From the NCBI GenBank assembly GCA_004154925.1, contig QJNS01000127.1, positions 124,001 through 188,000 of the forward strand: a stretch of 64,000 nt of DNA, given 5' to 3'. This document shows, piece after piece, positions 37,329-49,233 of the stretch. The DNA comes from Monosporascus cannonballus. Lineage: Eukaryota; Ascomycota; Sordariomycetes; Xylariales. The notes under the pieces were generated by a model. It saw only the letters and a program-made list of their open reading frames with translations, did no database searches and was not told where the DNA came from. The stretch's first letter is position 1, and each line of letters opens with the position of its first letter. Position numbers and translations under genes: made by a program.

Positions 37329-38669
37329 CTCAAGATACTCTTATCTCGGAGCCTCATAATTTTTACCCTTACCACGCAACTCAGGCAAGAACTCAGCTGT
37401 GGCAATTATGCGCTTCTTCGATCCGCCCTTTTATGTAGCCACAGGCTACGAGTGACATATATGTGGAAGCCATAGGGGCATGCAGAGACTACTAGCATCA
37501 GAATTAGTATAGCATCACCTTAGGCCATGGGGTGTAAGACGACTTGAGGTGGTAGACGTGCTCCAGCCCCTCAAAACTGAAAGATACCGTAGGTGAAATG
37601 AGGACCGCCAGTAACGGCTTCAGATACGCGCAAGGCTGTTTATTAATAAAAATTGAACTTCACAGCGCCGAATGTATTATCTAGGCTCTAAAACCCCTGG
37701 ATTCATCAGTCATGCTCTTTTGTCTAACATTATGTCCTGAAATAGGAGCGAAGTCTGAGTGTCATGGCCCATACGAGTCATCAATAAATGGGGGTTCCAA
37801 AAGGGGTGCCGGAAAATTAAAATATTGCATGTTAAGGTTTCTCTAAAAGGAGGCGGCGGTGAGGTGAAAATAGAATCAATGCGTATAAACAAGGCCAAGA
37901 CACGAGATCAACGGCAAAACACACAAGTCTACACACGCGCTCAACCATGTCTAGCTTCGACTAGCTATCAAGTGAATCTTTATGTATGCTCAGGCCGAAC
38001 CGCTCGGTAATTATCAACGGGGCGTAAAGGATTCTAATATCGTTTATGTTACATGCTCGGGCACCTTGAAGATCATGTCAAGCGAGATGTTGGAGCCCCG
38101 AGGGAGCATCTCTTACTATGAAGCAAGCCTCTGACGTTGGCAATAGTGTAGCTGTCAAATAAATGACTGCCTGAACTATCAGTTTCCTACTAAGATCCTA
38201 TCAATTGTCTGGAAGTCCTCGTAGGTGCAATGCAACAGCAGGCTGGCACACCTAGTCTATTCGATCTCCAGTGTTCTGCCTCTTCGAGGAAGTTGATATC
38301 CCAACACGAAGTACTCCGCTCTTGGATCGTGCGCTACCGCCGTAACAAGTCCTCTCTAAGCCTTGCACGTATCTCACTGGCCCTAAGGTGTTCTTGAAAT
38401 CTGGGGTTAGAGTATATCCAAGGCGGACATTCCTGTAGTAGGGAGTGAATTCTGAGGTCACCCTGTCGTTCTTCTGGCCTCTGGCTAGAAGACGTTGACG
38501 TCCATCAAAGGTCAACAACTTTATTAGAGGCTAAGTTAGTAAGTTGTGCCTTCGTCTCTAATTTTGAGTCGTGCCTTCCTTTGTGTTTGGAACCCCTATG
38601 CACCTTCCCATTTCGCTGCATCCCCAAATGACACCAAGTAGTTTCCACTACACGACATTCAAGTCGCAC
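37329..38669. other. Intergenic sequence right of the transposon nest
   Basis: Base composition changes abruptly from AT-rich to balanced at the right inverted repeat of the Tc1-like element. I see no gene, tRNA or repeat here. The longest open frames (for example 38252-38518 on the minus strand) have no recognisable motif. Confidence 0.5.
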
Positions 38670-39570
38670 TACAGAAATGCCCTTACCTCTACTTTATATC
38701 TTAATATATCACTGCGTTATGTTCCTTAATGCTGTTTCGGCATTTTGGAACCTCCCTACGGCATTAAGATATTCGCATACCTTTGTGTCTATCTCCCCCC
38801 AAGTCTTATCCTTATTCACATCTCCCCTTTATGCGTCAACCTCCTCTTATCGTGAGTTTTTCTGTTGTTGAATTTATCAATGCCAACTTCATCATCGATC
38901 TTTCTGTTAACTCCTGCCTTCGCCGACTCCTTCACTAACCAGACCACATACGTCTGCCTCCCTCCGCCGCTGCTTTCCAGCCAAACTATCTTACTTCTAC
39001 CACTGACCACTTCCGTTCTCAATTTAATCCATCCTTTACCTTGTCTATATCGCTGACCACAGCTACGTATCCTCCACTCCATCTGACATATTAGCGAGTC
39101 TGCCTGCATCATCAACTCCCTTACTAATTGGGGTACATACTAGGTATGCCTCCTTCCATTGCCTATTTCCTAATTAATGACTTCTACCATGCACTTTTTC
39201 ACTGTCGGCTTCATCTACCCTCCGCTCCAGCCAACATATATTGTCGAGTCTGCCAACATTATTAGCCCCATCTACTCCCCTGCCCCCCATCTACCTCATC
39301 AGTTCCGATTAACTTTATACATAGTCGACTATCCATATTGTTGACTCTATCTACATCGTCCACTGGGAATATCCAACCCCATTGCCGGCTTTGTCCATTT
39401 ACATCACCCACCCTCTCTACATCACCGGCTCCTTCCATGCTTTAGGTACCCGACTACTTCCTTCCATCGTCGACCCGTATCTCTTTCTATTGCCGGCTTC
39501 TTCACGTACTCTCTTCCCCCATCACCAACTTCATATTTATTCCGCCGACCCCCCGCCTGGCCCATAATAC
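38670..39570 (+). repeat. Pyrimidine-rich degenerate minisatellite
   Basis: The plus strand is strongly C/T-biased for about 900 bp and repeats a loose motif of the form ATYRCCGGCTYCNTCYAT. Examples are ATTGCCGGCTTTGTCC, ATCACCGGCTCCTTCC, ATCGTCGACCCGTATC, ATTGCCGGCTTCTTCA and ATCACCAACTTCATAT between 39,370 and 39,540. Spacing there is mostly 18-24 bp, with a longer 32-bp step. Units are degenerate, so this is an old tandem array. It has no sustained coding frame. Confidence 0.55.
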
Positions 39571-40230
39571 CATCACCCTTGCGTACCCAGTTTTTCACTT
39601 ACTCGGCAATAAAGTAGGTTTCCCTGATATCATTGAATCTACAGCCCACAAAGGGGATGAGGAAAGAACACTGGATACGTGATTTTGTTACACGTTAATT
39701 GACCAACGAACCTTTATCCTGCTCCCACGTTGACTAGTGAGGCAATCCTTTTTCTCCTCTACCCAGTTGTCCCGCATCCCCATCCACTGAAAATTTCCAT
39801 TAGAAACTTGTTGACTTCTGTACTAATCCACCATTTTTGCTGTTTCTAGAGAGGCCCAGTGTCATCCATTCAGCCCGTTCTACGGAAACAAACCCATAGA
39901 GCCCCAAGCGCTCTGCATGTTGATGTGTGGGTATTTTACACTGAACCCCACATGTAAGCACAACCTTCCTTGTTATCTTCGCCCCTATTCCTCTCAACGA
40001 AGCCCATGCGCTTATGGCCCCTTCCTTTCCTTCCGTCGACATAACCCTGCGGGGTATTCAATGAACAACTGCTTGTATCCATCTGTTTCTCTTTTCTGAC
40101 CCACTTTCCCAGGCCTAAGTATCATCCAGATGTTGCTGGCAATGATATAATAGAGCCATCCGGGGAGTAACACTGCCCACACGGCTCCTTGCAACCCTCC
40201 AAACGATACTAACTGTTCTTCCTAGACACA
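39571..40230 (+). promoter_or_regulatory. Upstream region of the GNAT gene
   Basis: This is a non-coding stretch before the start codon at 40231. It contains C/T-rich segments (for example near 40,040-40,100 and 40,190-40,230), as is common upstream of filamentous fungal genes. No TATA box is evident at a usual distance. Confidence 0.35.
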
Positions 40231-42416
40231 ATGAAGCGCCAGAAGTGGGTTGACACTCCTGAGACCTGGAAGGAGCCGGAGAAGGTGCTCCAATCTCAAG
40301 ATGATGCGGCCAGCACTTTGCCCAAGATTCCTACCTCGGATGAGGTTCGGAACAGAGAAATGAGTACAGGCCCGAATATTCAGGCTAAGGACGAGTTGGG
40401 AGTGTTCCCTACGGCCGAAAGCTCGCTCATCTACGATGGCCCTTCCGAATCTCAGCAATGGTCTATTCAGTCGAGTTCTGGCAATGGCCAACTTACCAAA
40501 ACAGAGGAGGCATGCGATCCTCATCTCAAAGCAATGAACGAGCCGGAATCGCTCCGCAATGAGGTTCGTTCGGAGTCCAAGAAGGACCATACAAGCCAAA
40601 CCAAATTCACCCCAGATGGCATTCAACGCAAGCCAGGTGGTCTCCAGAATAGTCGGTGGGCTAAGGAAGTTGCAAAGGGAGCACAAAGCCCCTATCTTAC
40701 TCCGGTTAAGACTACTAAGCATCCTCAGACAACAGCAGTATCTGTTATCCCGCTCAATAAGCGCAACAATGCTTCACGTCCGTACATGCCATCGCCTATA
40801 CGAAGTCAACCAGGTAGTACAAGCCAAGAGGTTATTGATACGGCCTCGATGGCCAGGGTGCAGGCGGAAGTCGCCGGAGCAGCTCAGGAGAATAGAGAAG
40901 CCGAACAGAGAGTCAGACTGAAGAGAGTTGAGGAAGAGGCCGAACCAAAGCAACCTGATCCTGGTCAATATCCAAGTCTGCCCGGGGCACTGAGTCCAGG
41001 GCACGAGGCCAATCAACCGACCGCTTCCGAGCACCCCCTCGAAAATGATTCCACCCCGCTGCCCCTGACAGCTAAGGCGCTGCTCACAAAATTTGGATCC
41101 TGCCCGAAGGAGAGATCCGAAAGCGGTGATCCTCTGAGTCATGTCAGTGCCACTGGGGTCGAGACGCCCAGTAAACTAGCCCAAGGGGCTCCGCATGATA
41201 TTGGTGGAGAGACACCCGTAGAGCTCTGGACGGACCAGGACTGGAATGAGACAAGAAGACCCAAGCCGAAGAAGCCTTGGGAAGAGGACAGTATCCACAG
41301 CGACATGGACTTTATCGTTTCAGGTTCACTCAAAAGATTCGTAGAGTGGTGGGTCAATGCAATTCCCGAGATCAAAGCAGACTTCCTTGATCGGGACGTC
41401 CCTGGCCATCAACACTGTGACGTCGACACGAACACAGGTACCCTCATTGAGCCCGTCGAGTATCCGGACACCTTCAGGCGTAAGCGTAAGGTTCCTCTTT
41501 GATGGATGTGTAGTCACTGACTTAAACCGATTCCACAGCGCCGGGTGGTCTGAGGAGCCAATTCGATCGAACTCCTCAGGAGTACATCAACTCGGTACTC
41601 CGCGAACTCCAAGTAAGGGCGGACAGACTCGCTCAGAAGAAATCGAAACGTGAGACTGCTGCAATAAAGGCGGCACGGCAGCGAGTGGTAGAGGAGGATG
41701 TCAATCCCGACACAGTCCAGGTGGATTGTCATCTCCGCCCTGCAACCGAGAAGGACATGGAGGGAGTTGCAGCCATCTATAACCGGGAAGTCAACAACTC
41801 ATACAAGGTTGTCGATACGCAGCCTGTTACAGTTGCGAAATTCCATGAGTTGCTCAGGAGTTGCAAAGCTCACAGCCAACCCTTCGTCGTCGCAGTTGCG
41901 GATTGGCACTATGCCGACATGGAGAACTGTGAAAATAGTATCATCGGCTTCTGTCTCGTAGACGCCCTTGAGCGAGGGATATCGGGTTCTTACAATACCA
42001 GCACCAAACCTTGTGGCAAAATCATCGTGGTGGTTCATCCGGATTGGCGCCAAAAGAAGCTTGGGACCGCACTGATCGACGTTATCATGGCGAGCTGCTC
42101 GACCAGATACACCAGCCGGGAAGGATATCAGTGGGTGGGTACTCCAGACGACGAAGTCCATGTACGGCCACCATACAACAAACGCCGGTGGCACATGCTT
42201 CAGGTAGAAGTCCTGGTTAAGTCTGAGAAGAGCAAAGAAGATGTGCAGCGACGAGAAGAATACAAGTGGATTCTCGAATTTCTCGAGACGAAGTTCGCTC
42301 TCCTGCTCACTAGGCACGACGAGAAACTCTATTACCACCCCAGCCAAGCCTTGGGTCTCAACCACTGGCTGGACCGACTTACATTCGAGCACCGGTGCCG
42401 CGATTGGAATGAGTAA
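40231..42416 (+). CDS. GNAT-type N-acetyltransferase with long disordered N-terminus (two exons)
   Basis: The exons are 40231-41479 and 41539-42416, joined across a 59-bp intron with matching phase, giving 708 residues. Residues 1 to about 400 are hydrophilic, rich in Pro, Ser, Glu and Lys, and look disordered, apart from a more ordered stretch with TDQDWNETRRPKPKKPWEED near 345-365. Exon 2 begins with a charged helix, then from about residue 478 a GNAT fold: HLRPATEKDM, AIYN, and the acetyl-CoA-binding motif A HPDWRQKKLGTALIDVI (about 583-599). The C-terminus extends to HRCRDWNE. The family transfers acetyl from acetyl-CoA to an amine; the substrate is unknown. The start has a good context (CACAATGAAG). 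It is convergent with the F-box gene downstream. Confidence 0.85.
41480..41538 (+). other. Intron of the GNAT gene
   Basis: The donor is GTAAGC at 41480, the branch site ACTGAC at 41516-41521 and the acceptor ACAG ending 41538. A second donor, GTAAGG at 41486, is also in frame and would add two residues (Arg-Lys), giving a 53-bp intron. Without splicing the first frame stops at 41502, before the catalytic domain. Confidence 0.8.
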
Positions 42417-43870
42417 AGCAAACCTCTAGTTGCCTTTGCTTGCAACCACGAGTCGGTGCTGGGACATTGCGTCCCATTGGGAAATTAGTCTCAGATTCCC
42501 CGGTATTCATAGTACTCATTTCGGTGTAGTGAGATGTTCTACTTGCCAGACACCTACCATTACGATGCCCGCATCATATTCCTTCGACAAAGCATTTCTG
42601 CAAACAAAGTTCTATATCTACTTAAAACTGTTCGGCTCGACTAAGAGACCAAACCCCCTAATCCCACAACCCCCAATTCCAACAATGAAAGTACCCACAT
42701 ACATCGCTACTAGCTGGTTCGTTGACTTTACACAAAACTATATTCCCCCCCCCCGAGACTGGACGGCATCTTCCCCGTGGGGACAGTAATCTCCTGTGAG
42801 ATGTATGGTCCAACTATGCATATTCACGGGGGGAGATTTTCTGTAATTCTTCGATAATTCTTCTATCACGTCGTCAAAGGGTCTGGAACAAGAACGTTGG
42901 TTTTAGTTGACTGGTTGGTCGGATGGTTCTCTGCCCATAGCTATGTATGTGGCCTTAGGCATGGTTTCATCTAGACATGAGCAAGGACGGTCCACTTATG
43001 CAACTTTAGATGGACATTTGCTAGGGAAACCAAAAACAGACGAGAATCACGGAGAGAGATTGGACTACCTAATAATATCAATTTTTACTAACGAGGCGTA
43101 GTAGCACTCGGTGGCCAATATCCTGACAAGAGTGATGGGGCGGGCCTGTACCCCATGAACATATATCACCGTGAGATAACTATACTTATTATGTCAATAA
43201 AAGATGGTAGGCACCAAGGATAGATATCAAGCCAGTAAACTGCCATGAACGGCCAAGATGGCACGTTCTGCTGTGGCAGACACGTAAAGGGCTCGCCTTA
43301 ATATATATATAGTAGTATCTCCGCGATGAGACATTAGTCAGACTGTATGATCCACAGGGAATGCCGTCCCCCGCAAGAAGGAGGGAGCTCTAAAGGTATG
43401 AGCAAGTAAAAGCCCACCGCCGAGGCACAAATATTCTGCCAAGATAGCGCCACCGATAGCGAGAGGTCCGTTACACAAGTCCGCAGACAAAATCCAGACC
43501 GCGTCCTCGGCCTGCCTTCCCAAAGACGCGACGTGATGGAAGAAAAGGCACCGGTGTAACCAGACCGAGATGAGAGATGCAGCATCTCGATGATGAGAGA
43601 AAACAGACGCGAGTACCCGGCCCCCATGCTTCCCTCTCCACAAAAACAGAAACATGTCAAGCCGCCAACGCCAACGCCCTCCCTGAACCAACCGTTTAAC
43701 CATGTATATGAACGCCCATAAAATGAGAGAGAAAGCCTATCCTGGTAGGTCAGAAAGAAAAATGGGGAAAACACCAATCTAGATACGGGACCCAAATGCC
43801 CAGTTCCCTTATGCAGGTGACAGTGCCGCTTCCAGTTTCAGACGCCGACAAAAGCCGCCGTTTTTGATCC
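42417..43870. other. Convergent intergenic region between GNAT and F-box genes
   Basis: This must hold the 3' untranslated regions of both genes. It contains a run of ten C near 42,745 and a C/G-flanked palindromic area at 42,740-42,840. Open frames here (42430-42789 plus, 43334-43795 minus) look like chance frames: no motif, low-complexity composition. Confidence 0.45.
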
Positions 43871-45910
43871 TCACATGACGGAACAAGAGGCGGCCATGGT
43901 CCTCGCCCTCCGGCGTCCGGCGGCAGCGACACCGCCCTCCTCCTCGTTGGCGTGCAGCATCTGCGCCTCGCGGGCGCGGCGGCGGCGGCGACGGATGCCG
44001 GCGCCCACCGCGCCGGCCTCCTCGACGGCCTGCATGTAGTGGGCCCACTTCCGCTCCAGCCTCGCGGCGGCGGCGAAGTCACCCCGCAGCACGCGCTGCG
44101 TGTGCTGCTCCACCGTCTGCTGCCAGCCGTAGAAGCACTTGAGGCCGATGACCTCGGTCGGGTAGGTCGGCTGCTTGTTCCCCGACGGCTGCCGGACCCT
44201 GGCGTTCCAGGACAAGATCTCGCGGACGCCGGTCCAAGTCACCATGGAACAGTCATACACTACCATGCGCAGGCCGATGCGGGGCCGGGAACCGCGGGCC
44301 GACGTTCGAGCCGCCCGGGATCTCACCATGGCGGTCGCCTCCGCCAGTACTAGATCGCCGATCCGGGTATTGTCCATGTCGATGCTGTTCAAGCTAACGC
44401 ACTTCTTTATGACGGGCAACATGCCGGCGTCACCAAGGTTCTCGCAATAACTGACTGAGAGGTGCTCAAGCCTTGGGGCGCAAGGAGCCTTGGCCAAATG
44501 TTCTGAAAGGATCTCGTTGGTAAGCTCTGAAAGGTCTTCCAGTTCCAGGTGAGTAAGGCGGGGAGTCGTGGCAAGGATCGGCTCGAGTGCCGAGTCGGTC
44601 AGCGCTCTACAACCGTTCAACTGCAGACCTTCGAGCTCGGGAACGAAATGACCCAGAGCTTCAACTCCGCGGCTCGTCAGCTGCGAGCAGCGGCTAAGAT
44701 CCAGATGTCGCAGCTTCCTCGGGGGGACCATCGGCCGGTTTGTCAGAATATCCACCTCGGGATCCCTGCCATGTATCATGGTCTTCAGAGCTTCGTCGTT
44801 GAGCTCCACGCAACCATTCAACACCAACCGTTCCAGATTATTCGTCTCGAAAATGGCTTGGGCCACATCGAGATTGTCGAAACCTCTGATCTCCCCGGCT
44901 CTCACGTCCCGGAGCTTAGGACAACCGCGTATTACCATTTTGATTCCCCGGGCATCCATATGCTTGCACCAGGACAAGTTAAGCATCTCCAGTTGAGGGC
45001 AGTGTCGCGAGATGATTTTGCAAGTGCTGTTGGTCACTGCCGATAGACTTGCGAGGTTCAAATTCACAAGCTTATCGTTACTCTGGATAAGACTGTGTAG
45101 AGTCGTCCGCTGGAGGTTCCGACATCCCTCCAGAGTAGCGTTTATTAAATTCTTACAGGACTTCGCGACAATTTCGGCGCGCTCATGATGCTCGATCTGC
45201 AAACAACCGCGCAGGTTGAGGTCCTTGACGAAAGGACCAGCAGCAACTATGATCTTGGCCAAGGATTCTGCGGGTATGTCTTGGTAAAACTCGCTGGCAT
45301 CGAATCGAGTCCATAATTGGCCGTCGAAACAGAATTTGTAAAAATATTTGTTTACCCGCGAAACACGTACGAGTTCCTTCGGATGAAGGTACGAGAGGAT
45401 TTGAATTCGGATCTCGTCAGGCATGTTGGCCCAGAAGTCATAGCGGGGCTTGCGGACAGTACCGGATCTAGATCTCGTAGCGGCGAGATCCTGGGGGAGG
45501 GAAACGGAGCCAGGGTTCAGGCATGTTGTGGAGGCATTGACAACTTTCCGCGTCGCCAGGCGTGTTTCGATCCCTTCAAATTCAGGAAACTCAACAGCCG
45601 GAGTGCCGGGAGCAGAAGAGAAATACCCCGGAGTCGAAGTACCAGGACCGTTTTGTCCCAAGGGAGATGTGGGCGCGAGACTGACACAAGATAGAGTGAC
45701 TCGGTTACCATAGGGAGCAGTATTTGCCCGCGGGCGACCTATATGAGTCAATGACTGCGAGGAGGAGATCCGCTGAATACCCCGGAGGAGTCCCCGACGG
45801 CGCTTCTCTTTAGGGCGATCTCCAAGAGGCGAAGAAGCTGGGGCGTCAGCCATAGGGGTGAGAGGGGTTTCAGGGTCAAGCGACATGTCCGATTCAGATG
45901 ACGAGGCCAT
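43871..45910 (-). CDS. F-box/leucine-rich-repeat protein with C-terminal CaaX box
   Basis: This is a single-exon protein of 679 residues. Residues 1-155 are Ser/Pro-rich with a basic patch (KEKRRRG at 34-40). The F-box is at about 159-205 (FWANMPDEIRIQILSYLHPK, then VSRVNKYFYKFCFDGQLW). About 215-530 hold cysteine-containing-type leucine-rich repeats (LNLRGC, LNLSWC, LDLSRC, LQLNGC, LSVSYC). The C-terminal 60 residues are basic (IRRRRRRAREAQ, GRRRAR) and end CSVM, a CaaX box with Met as last residue, favouring farnesylation. F-box proteins of this class recruit substrates to SCF (Skp1-Cullin-F-box) ubiquitin ligases through the LRRs; the lipid would place it on a membrane, as known for mammalian FBXL2. 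The start GCCATGGCC is a strong context. The substrate is unknown. Confidence 0.92.
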   Translation of the reverse strand: MASSSESDMSLDPETPLTPMADAPASSPLGDRPKEKRRRGLLRGIQRISSSQSLTHIGRPRANTAPYGNRVTLSCVSLAPTSPLGQNGPGTSTPGYFSSAPGTPAVEFPEFEGIETRLATRKVVNASTTCLNPGSVSLPQDLAATRSRSGTVRKPRYDFWANMPDEIRIQILSYLHPKELVRVSRVNKYFYKFCFDGQLWTRFDASEFYQDIPAESLAKIIVAAGPFVKDLNLRGCLQIEHHERAEIVAKSCKNLINATLEGCRNLQRTTLHSLIQSNDKLVNLNLASLSAVTNSTCKIISRHCPQLEMLNLSWCKHMDARGIKMVIRGCPKLRDVRAGEIRGFDNLDVAQAIFETNNLERLVLNGCVELNDEALKTMIHGRDPEVDILTNRPMVPPRKLRHLDLSRCSQLTSRGVEALGHFVPELEGLQLNGCRALTDSALEPILATTPRLTHLELEDLSELTNEILSEHLAKAPCAPRLEHLSVSYCENLGDAGMLPVIKKCVSLNSIDMDNTRIGDLVLAEATAMVRSRAARTSARGSRPRIGLRMVVYDCSMVTWTGVREILSWNARVRQPSGNKQPTYPTEVIGLKCFYGWQQTVEQHTQRVLRGDFAAAARLERKWAHYMQAVEEAGAVGAGIRRRRRRAREAQMLHANEEEGGVAAAGRRRARTMAASCSVM

Positions 45911-48900
45911 GGCGAAGGCGACCGATGGTTACTGGTGTTATCGCGTCGTGTTTTAATCCAAAGATTCAACTATCGAACGCTGACCGTTGCGGCGTTGCAT
46001 CTGTTGCTGGTTTCGGGCCAGTCGTGCTGATAGGTAGGCCGGAGAAGTCTTCAGATAAACCAAAACGAGGATATGGCCAAGCCCATAGCTCGCCAGTTGT
46101 GTACACAACGATCTCCTCGGACAACCAAGTAGCCTTTCAATTGAACGTGGGTGTTGTTTAGAATGTCCGACGGCTCTCTATCCTCCTCTTTCTGTCTCTC
46201 GCGTAGCCCGGCGACTAGTGGCGAGGATATTTAAGGCCAAAATAATACAGCGACTTTTGGGAGCTGACCCAAGAACGAAACGGGATTAATTCGAACGAAG
46301 CCCCATAGATTCCGTCGAATGTCTCGGGTTAAGTTAAGTCGATGACAGGGACTGGATTACAGCTCCCAGCTTGGAATCGACAATGACGAATGAAGGGTCA
46401 GTTATCCTGTTCATTTAGTTTCGAGTCAGTCTCTTATCCTCTCCAGTAAGTAGGCGCAACTAAAATTGAAGCAAGCTTCATGGAAGTGCGCTTCATACTT
46501 TACAGGATAGTCGCCACTTACAAGATACGAGCACGGGGAGTGAGATAAGAGGAAAGTGTGGAAAGCACACAAGGAGACAATTGATCACAAGGGAGCAAGC
46601 GCAGTTAACGAGTGGCAGGCCGAGGTCCAAAATTTAGATATTGTAGTATGGTAGACGGACGGATACGAAGTAGGTAGGTGAATATGCAGATAAGTTCATC
46701 CATTAAATCGCCTTCAACATAGACTTTTGAGGTGTTCAGGTGGAACCCGGTCATACCGATGGAACGAAGAACAGAAACTAACTTATACCAAGCCGGATGT
46801 GCAAGCTAAGTAAAAGCTTTGTCCGTCCTTACCTTCACTTGCTCGGATTGTATTGCATCCTCCTAATATTGTTGGTTGCGTGGTGTTAGTGCAGAGACCG
46901 GAAAACGCTTCTATCAGGAGAAATCCGGTGGGGAGGGGAGCGGGGAAGGGATCCGCTACCTCACAACTTATACCAAGTAAGAGCCTCGCCCCTAGGTGGG
47001 TCATTACTAAGGCATTTAGATAATGCAGTGGCTCGGGGCGCCTTGCTACGGTCATGCTGGTTGAAAATCCAGCCAGCGCCATTTCCAACCCTCGTTGCTG
47101 TTTAAGTCTTGCGGCTTTTCTACATCTCTTCGACGCCAAGTATGTCGATCTAACCAGCCAGCCTTTTATTTTCTGGTCCCTCTTTGGTTGGCGTATTCGA
47201 GCGTGTGTCTGTTATTGGGACCGCAAACTTTTTGCTTCCAGATGATCACGGATTCGTGGCACGCTACCCAACTCCTAGAATAGCATGTCTCACTGGCGCG
47301 ACATGCGGGCTATCGTGGTAGGCGTGTAGCACATGCACATGTAGAGTCCCATCTCCGTTGGCGTATAACCCCCTCAAACATATTGTATATAACGCAGCAG
47401 AGAATGCATGACCATATTAAGGATGTATCTACAAGGCGATTCGTGCAACGAAGTTATAATAATTAACCATACTCTCTTCCTCTTTCTTGGGCACCGTGTT
47501 CTAGACCTATTGAATACCGGTTGGGGTTTTGGCAACTCACAAACGAATTTGGAATAAGTACATAGAGTGGGTAGCCGCCGCTCACGTCTCGGCCAACAGG
47601 CGCCTGTTGTAAGCCGCATGGGGTTCAGAGAATGGTCCCTTCGTACAGCTAGCTGCATGATAAGCAGCTAATAAATTGTACTAGTTCAGGGGGTTCAGCA
47701 CGCTACCTTAATCGACAGCCTGTCAACAAAGTGCTTCTGGAACAGTGCTTTGGAAACGCCCCTTGCTTACAGTACGTATACCCTCTTGTGCGACTCTCGG
47801 GGCATCCCAACCGCGCAGTAACAGGACATTTATCCGAGAAAAGCCTCATATCTTGCCTGCCAATTCATATCATACTAGGAAGGTATGGGTCTAGATAACC
47901 TCTACTTGCCGTCTTATGTGCTATCTGGTGTCGAAGATGACGGTGGAAAAACCTCAAAGGATTCCCCATTACCCCGCCAAACCATGAGACTTCGCTCAAC
48001 GCACCGAGTAGTCTACGATCTAGCGCCTCCTACCTAGCGACAGCTTGGTTTAGGCTGGTTGTTCGTCTTTTTGCAAGGTCTCCCTATTCATTGGCCCTTA
48101 TCATATAACAGAGCATCACTCACGAAGAATGCTTTATCGGCATACTTAGTCATGAGGATCTAAATCCGTCTCCTTATAGGCTTTGCTTTTGCATATCTCA
48201 GATCATTATTTTGATCATATCCAAAGGTCGTATGACCGGGGGCGTCCACATGGGCAACCTCGCTGACCCACCCCACCCCACCTGGACAAGGCGAGAGATC
48301 TTCCCGAATCCTGGCAGTCTTTCGCAGGGTCTTGTCGACAAGGGGGCCACCCTCTTTCGCAAATGACTCGTGGACAATGCTTAGTCATTTTCACCGCTAT
48401 CGGGGCGCGCAAATAGCCTTCCTCAGCCCGTAGGTTTACAACCAACACAGAAGGGACGGCGCGACTAGACTCCGAACACAACACTACTCACTAACTTACC
48501 TGATTTCTGGTGATGTGTCGAATAATGCATATAAACACAGGTGATGTCCGAAATACCCCGAATATTCATTTGGCATTACTCGGTGAAGCGCCCTATCAAC
48601 AAGAAATATCTACCTATGCCGACAAACGGTGTGTTTAGCTCAAAAAATCTCCAAGCCCTCTCATGGGGTGCCATAGGCCCATGTGTTAAGCTACGAGATT
48701 TCGCGAAGCAATTAGCGATGTTGAAAAACTATGGAAACGGAGTCCGGTGGGAATAAGTCGAACCTTAAAAGCACGTGATCAGGGGACAGGCGGGGCCCAG
48801 GTGACCATTGTAAAATATTACACGTTTTTGGGGGTGTTCCGTTCTCCTCTTCTGACGGGTCCGGCGAATAAGGAGCGAGGCTATCTCTGCACCACGCCTA

Positions 48901-49233
48901 CCTCAATACTATTGTGCTCAAATGTCCCTCGTGCTGATTATAGCCCGAGAGGTATAGGCCCTGAGAACCGACCCTCCCGTGCCGAGCCCGGAGCGGAAGA
49001 GGAGTTAGCTTCAATCCCATCGTGACATCAATGACCCCTCTGTAACAACCCCACGTAGCAGAAGCGCTGAGGAGCATGTGAACAACACCAACCGTCAATT
49101 TCTCACTCTTCACCAACCAGTACTGGAATCAGAGAAACCTGGATAGCGTAAATACCACTGATAACTGAAAAAGTAGCATTCATCCCGAAGGAAACCCGCA
49201 TTGCTCTAGTCTTGTAAAGATCGTCTGCCGAAC
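45911..49233. other. Intergenic region between F-box and SDR genes, upstream of both
   Basis: This 3.3-kb stretch lies upstream of two divergently oriented genes and so contains both promoters. A TATTTAAG sequence is present near 46,227, about 320 bp from the F-box start. A 13-bp direct repeat (AACTTATACCAAG) occurs at 46780 and 46965. No convincing gene, tRNA or transposon is seen. Confidence 0.45.

Noticed and set aside
40222..40722. 166-codon minus-strand frame opposite GNAT exon 1
   Set aside because: It is a shadow of the real plus-strand exon, with no independent evidence.
42430..42789. 119-codon frame after the GNAT gene
   Set aside because: It starts 14 bp after the GNAT stop codon, has no motif and runs through a C10 tract; it is most likely 3' untranslated region.
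43334..43795. 153-codon minus-strand frame downstream of the F-box gene
   Set aside because: It lies in the expected 3' untranslated region, has a shifted competing frame, and its sequence is Ser/Gly/Phe-rich without motif.
43952..45694. Several plus-strand frames opposite the F-box gene
   Set aside because: They are shadows of a GC-rich coding sequence with clear domains on the minus strand.
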